Below are positions 18,401 through 24,549 of a stretch of DNA of 33,703 bases, one piece after another. Under the pieces are notes generated by a model. The model worked only from the letters and a program-made list of their open reading frames with translations. It did not search any database and was not told the DNA's origin. Every line of letters begins with the position of its first letter. The stretch's first letter is position 1. The stretch is from NCBI GenBank assembly GCA_020433785.1, contig JAGRCC010000234.1, positions 3,126-36,828 on the forward strand, given 5' to 3'. The stretch comes from Anaerolineae bacterium (lineage in GTDB: Bacteria > Chloroflexota > Anaerolineae > 4572-78 > J111). The position numbers were made by a program, and so were the translations under genes.

Positions 18401-18734
18401 CAAATTTATATGACCCTGATTGTCCAATCTGCTGCCACAGCTTGGATGAAAATTCTTTGTCGCTAAGATCCCCGTGACTTTTAACTTGAAAGACAGCTAC
18501 ATAGCTTGGAGAAGATGGAAAATCAACTTTGAAATCTACACCGCGATCTTTCAAACTTTGCAGAGTAGACAGATTTGGTTGAACTGTCCATAGCCCTTGA
18601 TGATTGCGCAGCCAGTCTTGTAAGCCTTCTATGTATTCATCATGGCCTACTTTTTGGAAGCCCTGAGTGGCTTTACTAGGGGCAAAACCAACATTCAAGA
18701 CGGCATCAAGCTGTTTATGGATATACTGTTTCAT
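15441..18734 (-). CDS. Mrr-like nuclease / nSTAND3-type NTPase / helical-repeat protein (Avs-like architecture)
   Basis: This 1097-aa protein has three parts. Residues about 1-150 form a restriction-endonuclease-like domain with GVDFKVDF (D67) and YVAVFQVKSHG (Q83-x-K85), the D...QxK variant typical of Mrr-family nucleases. Residues about 200-450 are a STAND-type P-loop NTPase: Walker A VVIVGDPQLGKTYTA (228-235 core), Walker B HILYLEDPFG (about 292-300) and a VVTSRSAIF sensor strand. The layout matches the nSTAND3 group. The remaining about 600 residues are all-helical and HEAT-like (repeated LVSHPLARG, LIKELIHDDAEVVRAATLYH-style units), the usual sensor of Avs proteins. By analogy with Avs systems, binding of a phage protein would trigger oligomerisation and DNA cleavage; the trigger here is unknown. 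It has its own AGAGAAG site and a short intergenic leader. Confidence 0.75.
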   Translation of the reverse strand: MKQYIHKQLDAVLNVGFAPSKATQGFQKVGHDEYIEGLQDWLRNHQGLWTVQPNLSTLQSLKDRGVDFKVDFPSSPSYVAVFQVKSHGDLSDKEFSSKLWQQIGQSGSYKFDQLYIILCGDLTNPSHYQKVNGFVATVEQGDYPWITIISPRQAWQLYSSFNQPVDLDKVRGRLTVSVSEFLMKLNRSQELHNPHSILANLEKLYVPPAQYPAIRETLKTKGFVVIVGDPQLGKTYTAINLLYEYYLQGYEPHWVLARNVFKSGDETPIQEVYHNQGLEDVFSLERFIRPNHILYLEDPFGSASKQDLELVNEKNLFKVTLLLDIYKSRSSDDTPPPKIVVTSRSAIFRQALKLQPELEKNAIWLRVGDNGEESGDDKDKVSYSFSERVQLAEKYEHLYQPTWLKETSAEAIEKLEYILSLAISTLWTPHSLQIFFQRSTNITLDKQENLEQCITESLNIAEAFAKEIALLPLSEQLVFVIIYLINFQKANRKPWQSQFSEFSGYERYIALIQTLDEDEEVGHLAWQEVIENYPGIIELIEGSKDNWPNPTFIRFRHPVYENAVSKFLSNNPVVLDRIFARIPALLQTTPGTHLARNLIGLVRHWHHADPAKEAKIFTSFLNSNDVTLLTELAKVYAVAVPFVRDVVKSAIRQLVSHPLARGHYNPIRTTFIETAHQLIDMPMDQRCEILLTGLDNGSFLTGLGTYRPYDLVCRHYNEVTEEAREHLKHHLNQSDATQVAARSLANYFDHLPKELQEYTENLATTTTFSSYLPHKELISGLILGFGRFNNDARHLIRVLSNSQDFKTRAYLASALVLIYDQLDEELLDLWHHLAHEDISPVAVAAASRIIELKTQGIRLEMLKNNNLPDFTWQCARSSDQFIRAAMLTVLLDNRKEGHKSDPLVETLIKELIHDDAEVVRAATLYHLLTKTELQSEFPGRLDALTMDDTAYAQLSKLIVYTNQAPDVTQALSNEVETIRDTDSKFLHNALVFHISVQSSFLSSSWQTWLTEQLEHGDPETVAIIQSSKQLHNTQRKSRPIFEPDWFLDYANGVDTIWCQPKRNTFQTSTGYWVSVSKVDELNLVFHMRQQFPDYLEC

Positions 18735-18775
18735 TGCTTCTCTAAATCTACCGAGGCACTATTAATATTCCTGCA

Positions 18776-19096
18776 TTACCAAGGAGTATCATATGTTGCG
18801 ATTACAAGTCTAGCGACCCAACTTAGGTGTTTCTTAATCCCGTCCAGGCCCTGGTTATATCTTCGCGTTACCCCTTCGACATCTGGCTTGGGCAATTCGT
18901 AAGTGAGCCGGATTTATTGGCTAACAATTTTACCTTGGGATACATAAGAAGAAGCTGATGGTTGAAATCCACAAAGCTCCATATCGCCCTCAAAGGGTCT
19001 AGCAATCGTAAGAGCTGTTCCCAAGACTGCTTGTTTTCTGTCTGCCGGCAACAAGTGGAGTACCTCCCATTGCGCCGTGAATAATCCAACTGTCAT
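18776..19096 (-). pseudogene. Small gene interrupted by an in-frame TAA, unknown family
   Basis: An ATG at 19096 opens MTVGLFTAQWEVLHLLPADR and runs 60 codons to TAA at 18914-18916. In the same frame, without any shift, the next 45 codons read as ordinary protein (IRLTYELPKPDVEGVTRRYN, then QGLDGIKKHLSWVARLV) and stop at 18776. The likely original product was about 105 aa. It starts 8 nt after the stop of the 485-aa nuclease, with GAGG touching the ATG, so it was probably co-translated with it. I do not recognise the family. It may be a dead partner (immunity or accessory protein) of the dual nuclease, or a genuine 60-aa protein. Confidence 0.45.
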
Positions 19097-19104
19097 CCTC
19101 GCGT

Positions 19105-20562
19105 TTAATATCGAATCAAGAACTCATCCAACAGGTCCTCCAAAACATCCTCCGGCGTTTCGCCGCGATCCTTTCTAGCAACCATCTCCAGCATCTGTGC
19201 GTCGCTAATTACTAAAACGACGGTGTCGCTGTCTCTAAACCAACGATGTTGAGATGCCTCTACAGAATCATCTGCCCCTTGCCGGCTCACCACGACAATG
19301 AATCGGCCTAATGCCTTATTGGCATATCTTGCTACATCGTCTATAACCTCAGCGTTGACCGGATCTGTGTAGTTTTTGAAATCAACGATGATGAAATCGG
19401 CATCGAATCTTTCGGCGACTCGTTGAAAGAAGTTGCTAATCCTTTTGTTTTGGAACAAAACGTCTCGTCTTTGTTTACCATCTCGGGTACGGACTTGCGG
19501 CTTTGGTTCGCCTAATGTTTCCGAAAACAGGTGCCGCCATATTTCGATGCCAATCTGTTCATAATCTGCAAAATGTGCCTGTCCAGTTGGACAGCTTTCA
19601 AGTTTTCCTTTAAATTCGGCGACACGACCAGTCACCGTGCTCATTGAGACTGTCTCTTCAAACTGGCGTGAAAGTACCTCCAAAGTCACGGGATATTCAG
19701 GAAAGTGATGCTCAAAAACTTCCAAATGCTGATGAATAAGACGGTTTAGAATGATACGATCCCAAACTCGGATATTTGGATTTCTCACTACGATATGATT
19801 ACCGATAGAGGTCAGATCTCCTGAAGTCAACAAGCAGATAACATCAATTTCGACATCTGCGGCTTCAAGATACGCTTCTACCTGTCGCAACGAATTGGCC
19901 GAAACTCGCTCATCTCTATAGTGTTTGAATTCAAAAGCCCACGTTTCAAAACGCCTGAACTCCGCCGGTTCCACCAACAGAACTTGACCCACCGCGTCAT
20001 ACCTTATTTTGTCATCTGGCTTTATTTCAGTATCCAGTTTTATCCCTTCTGCTTCTAACAGTTTTTTGCCAAGTTCTGCAAAGGTTTGCTCATCAAGTGC
20101 TGACCAAAAGTGATCAAGGGCATTATCTAATGCCTGCTTGGTTGCTTCAAGTCTGGCTTCATCTTCGCTGTAGTCCCGTATACTGAAGTCGAAGCTATTG
20201 AATGGCGTCTGCCACCTCTGCACAACATCAAAAATGTCCACAGTACTCATCGGAGGGTCAAAATCGGTAGGCTGCATAATTTTAATGGTCGTGCTTTTGC
20301 TCGAGCGATGCCCTATAATGACCCCATTGTTGCCAATGCGTAAGATCATAGTTTCAAACGGATAGTGAGAATAGAAAGGAATGGCAGAAGTTAAATTTGA
20401 AAAATGATCTTCGAGGGTTTTCCGGTATTGTTGAAAGAAAACCTGCACATACTCTATTAGGGTCTGATCAGAGACATCCATCTGAGCAGCGCGCTCATTG
20501 AAATTATTGGAATCCTCCTGAGACTCTTCTAATGTTTTTTGATAAGGTGGATACACTTTCAC
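19105..20562 (-). CDS. Protein with two apparent PD-(D/E)XK nuclease domains, 485 aa
   Basis: Two separate restriction-fold signatures are visible. The first has D189 (KIRYDAVGQVLLV) and WAFEFKHY with E211-x-K213, followed by LRQVEAYLEAADVEI with the conserved Gln. The second has IGIEIWRHLF (E340), RRDVLFQN (D367) and ADFIIVDFKNY (D394-x-K396), then a helix with DVARYANKALGR and strand FIVVVSRQG. The N-terminal 120 residues contain a beta-rich segment (FETMILRIGNNGVIIGHRSS). Two catalytic cores in one chain could allow both strands to be cut by one molecule, or one could be a binding module. The annotated start is GTG at 20562 with a poor ribosome-binding site; an ATG at 20481 is possible. 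It lies 28 nt after the R4 stub and before the small interrupted gene. Confidence 0.65.
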   Translation of the reverse strand: MKVYPPYQKTLEESQEDSNNFNERAAQMDVSDQTLIEYVQVFFQQYRKTLEDHFSNLTSAIPFYSHYPFETMILRIGNNGVIIGHRSSKSTTIKIMQPTDFDPPMSTVDIFDVVQRWQTPFNSFDFSIRDYSEDEARLEATKQALDNALDHFWSALDEQTFAELGKKLLEAEGIKLDTEIKPDDKIRYDAVGQVLLVEPAEFRRFETWAFEFKHYRDERVSANSLRQVEAYLEAADVEIDVICLLTSGDLTSIGNHIVVRNPNIRVWDRIILNRLIHQHLEVFEHHFPEYPVTLEVLSRQFEETVSMSTVTGRVAEFKGKLESCPTGQAHFADYEQIGIEIWRHLFSETLGEPKPQVRTRDGKQRRDVLFQNKRISNFFQRVAERFDADFIIVDFKNYTDPVNAEVIDDVARYANKALGRFIVVVSRQGADDSVEASQHRWFRDSDTVVLVISDAQMLEMVARKDRGETPEDVLEDLLDEFLIRY

Positions 20563-20590
20563 AATTTTTACCGAAAGCTATTCTCACGCC

Positions 20591-20644
20591 TCACCGGGAT
20601 CGGTTCACGGAGGGCAGATCATGTTCGATGAGGCGTTTTTTCAT
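20591..20644 (-). pseudogene. Repeat copy R4: 17-codon stub of the DUF1156 gene start
   Basis: The minus-strand ATG at 20644, preceded by AAAGGA, opens MKKRLIEHDLPSVNRSR and then TGA. The first 11 residues match the methyltransferase N-terminus except Y8H, then the sequence diverges. Homology at the nucleotide level covers 20612-20644 (29 of 33). It lies 52 nt after the stop of the AbiTii-like gene and 28 nt before the dual-nuclease start. Its ribosome-binding site is intact, so it may still be translated as a leader peptide. Confidence 0.75.
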
Positions 20645-20696
20645 TGGGTTTCCTTTAATTGGTGAAAGGTTGGTTTTATTACCTTCCAAATAATAA

Positions 20697-22112
20697 CTAG
20701 GTTGCCGGTTCTAAATCGGTTAGTGCTATCAGTTCGCCCAGCGTAACATATAGCGCCATAACCAGAGAGAAGGCTTCTTCTTTAGAGATTTTGTGTTTAG
20801 CCTTGGCTGATTTATCAATTAAGGTCAACGTCAAATTTATCATTGCTTCAAATTCGGCTTTAATAATGGGCTGCTGGGTTTTTGAAACACCTTTGTAAGC
20901 CAAATAAGCAAGCAGACGGTTCTTTTCCCTATCCTGCTTAACCGAAATTTTCTCGCCATTGGGAAGTTTATACTCGTCTCCCGGTACCTGCCACAATATT
21001 TTGGATAAGCCATAAAGAACATTCCGGCATCCCAATATCGCATTTTGCCAGCTTGCCGGATTATCGGTTGCCAGACCTTCATATATGGCATCAAGTTCAC
21101 CACCAAGACCAACCTGAGCCAACTTTTCATCAACGAGTAGCTTATAATGTTGAAAAGCTGAAGATAGTAGTCTATGCCCGTCAATTTCCTCTTGAGTGAG
21201 TATCAAAGATTGTTGACTATGCTTTTCCGCAATTTCGTCTAACATTAAGAGTTCGATTGTGCTGATAATCAGCCCGTCACTACCGGCCTCATCCTGGTCT
21301 GCGTCCATCGGCAGACTCCAGGCCAGTTGCACGTCAAACTGGTCTAGCGAATGTAAGAGTTTTGAACGAAGTACCACGGCTGTCTCATCAATGGTCTTTC
21401 GGTGTGTCTCGTTGATATTAAGTCTAACTAAATCCCAATTACGCTCAAAAAACCAGGTGATTGGCAACGAGGCTTCATCAATTTTGGTAAGGTCTAGGGT
21501 GAGTGGCCAGACCATCACAAGTTCACAGGCAGTTTGAGAGTAATCGTTTATCATGAGATAAGCTGTTCCAGCAAGTGCAAAAATATAAGCGTTCCGATAC
21601 CAATCTGCCTCTCGAATTCGGTCAAGAGAAGCTAAAACGACCTCATTAATTTTGTCAGGCAGAAGGCGATTGGTCGCTTGATGAGCCAGAACGATAGCAT
21701 ATAAATATTCAGGTGTGCTAAAAAGATGAAACCGTTCCTCCGGGTCAACGTGAGTGGCTATCTCTAAAGCCGATTTGTTTGCTAGTTCAATAAATTCTAC
21801 TGCATTAGAAGATAGGTTAATTTCTTGGAAAAACGCCGCAATCATATAACAGGCTGCTAACTCAGACTCTGCATTCGGATTAGTTGGCCGTTTGTCCCCT
21901 AAAATTTCACCTTTTATTAAATTGATTACAAACGTATCTTGATTAACTTCTAAATGACTGGCAAAGGTGAGTCCAGCCCAGGCAGTCTCCAGTGTTCCCT
22001 CCCAAAAGCCTACGTCTTTACGTCTGGATAATACCAGATTATGAATTGATTTATGTAACTCGGCAAGGTCGAGCTTCTCACCGGGTTTGGGTAATTGACT
22101 TACAGAAACCAT
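20697..22112 (-). CDS. Helical protein with AbiTii-like C-terminal region, next to the PIWI gene
   Basis: The 471-aa chain is predominantly helical with no membrane span. Residues about 85-200 look like TPR/SEL-type helical pairs (AACYMIAAFFQEINLSSNAV, IVLAHQATNRLL, YIFALAGTAYLMIND). Residues about 355-405 contain SWQNAILGCRNVLYGLSKIL, then KNRLLAYLAYKG, a pattern I know from proteins carrying AbiTii-type domains (W-x-x-A-x-x-x-C-R-x-x-L...NRL-x-x-YL). The ATG at 22112 overlaps the end of the PIWI gene by 13 nt, so its translation is coupled to Argonaute. Inactive short Argonautes usually act through a partner effector encoded in the same operon; this protein is a good candidate effector or adaptor, but no catalytic residues for killing are obvious. 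Confidence 0.55.
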   Translation of the reverse strand: MVSVSQLPKPGEKLDLAELHKSIHNLVLSRRKDVGFWEGTLETAWAGLTFASHLEVNQDTFVINLIKGEILGDKRPTNPNAESELAACYMIAAFFQEINLSSNAVEFIELANKSALEIATHVDPEERFHLFSTPEYLYAIVLAHQATNRLLPDKINEVVLASLDRIREADWYRNAYIFALAGTAYLMINDYSQTACELVMVWPLTLDLTKIDEASLPITWFFERNWDLVRLNINETHRKTIDETAVVLRSKLLHSLDQFDVQLAWSLPMDADQDEAGSDGLIISTIELLMLDEIAEKHSQQSLILTQEEIDGHRLLSSAFQHYKLLVDEKLAQVGLGGELDAIYEGLATDNPASWQNAILGCRNVLYGLSKILWQVPGDEYKLPNGEKISVKQDREKNRLLAYLAYKGVSKTQQPIIKAEFEAMINLTLTLIDKSAKAKHKISKEEAFSLVMALYVTLGELIALTDLEPAT

Positions 22113-23479
22113 GCCTTATCTTTTAGTTGTTCCTGTTCAACAATGGCTTGCCAGTCGTCGGTTTCGCGGCAGAACCCGACCACCTCTGCAAGTAGACGAG
22201 AGTAGTTGAGTGTTACCGGTATAGCCACGGCATTAAAACCACGCCAGTTAATTTTACTGAGAAAGAAAACTTGATTGAGTAGTTCTTGAAAGACCCAATC
22301 ATAATCATCTTCACCCACTTGAGACCTTTTATCTAGCGTAACCCGGAATGGGTGAGGAAAACCTATTTTGCGTTTCTTGAAACGTTCCCTGCCTTCGGTT
22401 AAGAGCATAGCCTGGCGACGGCTGAGTTTAACAACTCGTCCGGCTTCTGGTAAATATACTCTATCGCCCGTGTCAAACATGTATAAGCTTTGAGTGTCTT
22501 CAATATGCAGCAGTAGATATGGAATTTGAGTCGAGGTAGCCTCTTCAACATATTTGGTCGCCTTTTCCAAGGCCGTGGCCTCGGCAGAGCCGATTTGTTT
22601 GAAGGAATGTAGAATCACTCTATCTGGAACCATATTTGGTCGGCCATATTTTTTCTGCTGTGCAGCATATTGCCTAAACGCATCCTTTATCGCGTTTTCA
22701 AGTTGCTGGCCAAGGTCGTTTTCTGTTTGGGTTGGAGATAATCCTTGAAACGTCACAAAAGCGCCATTGTTTCTATATGCAGTCGTGAAGCCAAAAATTC
22801 GACGAATCTCACCGTATCGTCCCTCACGAAATTCTCGTTTTCCGAAGCCAATAATTAAATCGTTGGTCGAGGTACTGGCATCTTCTATGACCCAGGGGAT
22901 ATTACCTAATTTGGCGTAACAGGCCAGGGCCATATTGCTAAGCGCCCATCTAAAAGAGGCGTCATTTTGGATTAAATCCAGGCCTATCATTTGGGTTGGT
23001 ATTCCGAGCTTGCCAAAAAATACTTTGGCTGCCGCGTAGGGGGCGTCTGTTGTATAGTGCGTAGATGAAGGAAGAACTATGAAAACCAAATCTACACTGG
23101 TAAAATTTTCCTTTAATGCTTCAAGCGACTGCCGATATTCATTGGCGTGTTCAGGAGCGGTAGCCCCGCGTGTAATACGTAGTGCGAACTCCTGGAACTC
23201 AGCAATTTTCAGGCCGTGAGAAAAATGGTTGAATCCCCGAAAATGAAACATTCCGTCGCGGAAGCCAATTAGAACACGTTCAGCTTCGTGTTTCGCCCAG
23301 TTTGGAAATACAATGGCACAGCGAACAGGATTTTTACGGGGTTGACTTTTGTCATAAGGCCCAAACCGTCGCAAGCCATCGGCAGGGTCATAGCTAACCT
23401 GAGTAGGCAAGCCAAAATCAAACGAAAGGCGCGGAGGATTTAATTGATAGCTAGAAAGGTATATCCCCGTAGTCCTCAT
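22100..23479 (-). CDS. Short prokaryotic Argonaute, MID-PIWI, catalytically inactive
   Basis: The protein is 459 aa from the ATG at 23479, which has AGAGGA 8 nt upstream; an ATG two codons earlier is less well placed. The MID domain (about 50-200) has RVLIGFRDGMFHF, then AAAKVFFGKLGIPTQMIGLD, then ALACYAKLGNIPWVI: the Y/K, Q and K residues that hold a guide 5' phosphate are in place. PIWI follows with LIIGFGKREFR, where active enzymes have I-G-x-D, so the first catalytic Asp is Gly. DRVILHSFKQI lacks the second Asp of RDG, and IPVTLNYSRLLAEVV lacks the final His/Asp. The chain ends AWFL, the hydrophobic C-terminus that Argonautes insert near the guide 5' end. It therefore probably binds guides but cannot slice. 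It overlaps the upstream N-terminal-half gene by 29 nt and the downstream helical gene by 13 nt. Confidence 0.85.
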   Translation of the reverse strand: MRTTGIYLSSYQLNPPRLSFDFGLPTQVSYDPADGLRRFGPYDKSQPRKNPVRCAIVFPNWAKHEAERVLIGFRDGMFHFRGFNHFSHGLKIAEFQEFALRITRGATAPEHANEYRQSLEALKENFTSVDLVFIVLPSSTHYTTDAPYAAAKVFFGKLGIPTQMIGLDLIQNDASFRWALSNMALACYAKLGNIPWVIEDASTSTNDLIIGFGKREFREGRYGEIRRIFGFTTAYRNNGAFVTFQGLSPTQTENDLGQQLENAIKDAFRQYAAQQKKYGRPNMVPDRVILHSFKQIGSAEATALEKATKYVEEATSTQIPYLLLHIEDTQSLYMFDTGDRVYLPEAGRVVKLSRRQAMLLTEGRERFKKRKIGFPHPFRVTLDKRSQVGEDDYDWVFQELLNQVFFLSKINWRGFNAVAIPVTLNYSRLLAEVVGFCRETDDWQAIVEQEQLKDKAWFL

Positions 23480-24512
23480 CTTCATCTTCCTCTATCGAAA
23501 TATCGATATCGTTTACTGATAAGGGGATGCCTTCAACTGCCCGCAGAGGATCTTGGCTAATACCAAGATCGACTCCAAAAGTCTCAAACGTTTCAGGAAA
23601 CCCTCGTACAAATGACAGGCACTCTTCATATCTTGCTCGACCTACTTCAAGATTAACCGAGCGATTGCGCTGTAAATCACCCGATAAGACCTTAATCTGC
23701 CGAACCAAGTCATTAACCTTCTTTTTATCGAATACCCCTTCGAACACATAGCGCACATTGGCAAGCGATGCCTCAAGATGACAAACCTGGACCGGAATAT
23801 TGACTTCAAGCCGTGCATCGTAAAGGTTGACGTGTGAGTTTTGGCCTTCTTGTGTTCCCAAGTATTCACAATGGAACCCCTTATTAGTAAAGCCATCAAA
23901 ACGACCAACCAGTTTGCCTCGCCACCGATGCAAATCACAAGTGTAAATATTGCAATCAGCAGGGCAGGTGATTTTAATAAAGCGTCCCATGCAATTAACT
24001 TTCCCCATGATACGTTCCAGAGGTATCACAAATTCATGGTGTAACTTTGGGGCAACAATCAGAAAGTATCTTAACTCCCCATCAAAATTGAGATACATGG
24101 CTTGAATATTGTAAGCCTGACAGACCTCCAATGAGCCGTAAAAAGCCCCTAGCGGTTGCTTGATATTAACGATTTCGCGTTTGTAGGTGGTATAGGGACG
24201 TCTCGAAAGTTCATACCCCTGCGTTTGAAGAAAATATGCTATCGCATCCACTAGGAATCGAGCTACAAACTTTGGGTTTTCTTGAGTGTCGATCACTTCA
24301 ATTGAGAAGCCTTCCTGCTTATAAATATCTTCATCAAGCGCAGAGTCTCCGTAAGTAAATAATTTGTGAAGGTTGTTGTCTCTATATACGTTGATAGGAT
24401 ACAACCGCGAGTAGACTTCCTGAGTTGAGGTATCGTCCCAAGTCTGGCTGTAAACCTCGAAAGTCTCAGGGATTTGTATCTCAAATAAATTTACGAATAT
24501 TCCGCCGTTCAT
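23451..24512 (-). CDS. Argonaute N-terminal-half (N-L1-PAZ-like/APAZ-type) partner of the PIWI protein
   Basis: The frame is open from 24602, but I choose the ATG at 24512 (MNGGIFVNLFEIQIPETFEV), because it has AGAGGA about 7 nt upstream and follows the helicase stop; this gives 353 aa. The opening FEVYSQTW...EVYSRLYPINVYRDN resembles the N-domain of long Argonautes. The middle has RWRGKLVGRFDGFTNKGFHC and VEVNIPV-type beta strands suggestive of a PAZ-like or OB fold, and HLEASLANVRYVF resembles the L2 region. It ends in an acidic tail (EEDEDEDYGD). The immediate overlap with a MID-PIWI gene is the strongest argument. It recalls Archaeoglobus Argonaute, known to work with a separate N-L1-L2 protein, and APAZ partners of short Argonautes. 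Unlike SPARTA or SPARSA partners, no TIR or SIR2 domain is fused. Confidence 0.65.
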   Translation of the reverse strand: MNGGIFVNLFEIQIPETFEVYSQTWDDTSTQEVYSRLYPINVYRDNNLHKLFTYGDSALDEDIYKQEGFSIEVIDTQENPKFVARFLVDAIAYFLQTQGYELSRRPYTTYKREIVNIKQPLGAFYGSLEVCQAYNIQAMYLNFDGELRYFLIVAPKLHHEFVIPLERIMGKVNCMGRFIKITCPADCNIYTCDLHRWRGKLVGRFDGFTNKGFHCEYLGTQEGQNSHVNLYDARLEVNIPVQVCHLEASLANVRYVFEGVFDKKKVNDLVRQIKVLSGDLQRNRSVNLEVGRARYEECLSFVRGFPETFETFGVDLGISQDPLRAVEGIPLSVNDIDISIEEDEDEDYGDIPF

Positions 24513-24549
24513 GAAGCGTCCTCTTTGGTTTGACGAGCTACTTTTTAAA

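Noticed and set aside
12912..20644. Interpreting the four MTase-start repeats as a CRISPR-like array
   Set aside because: Only four copies, spaced by whole genes rather than short spacers, with coding similarity to the methyltransferase start; no cas genes are present.
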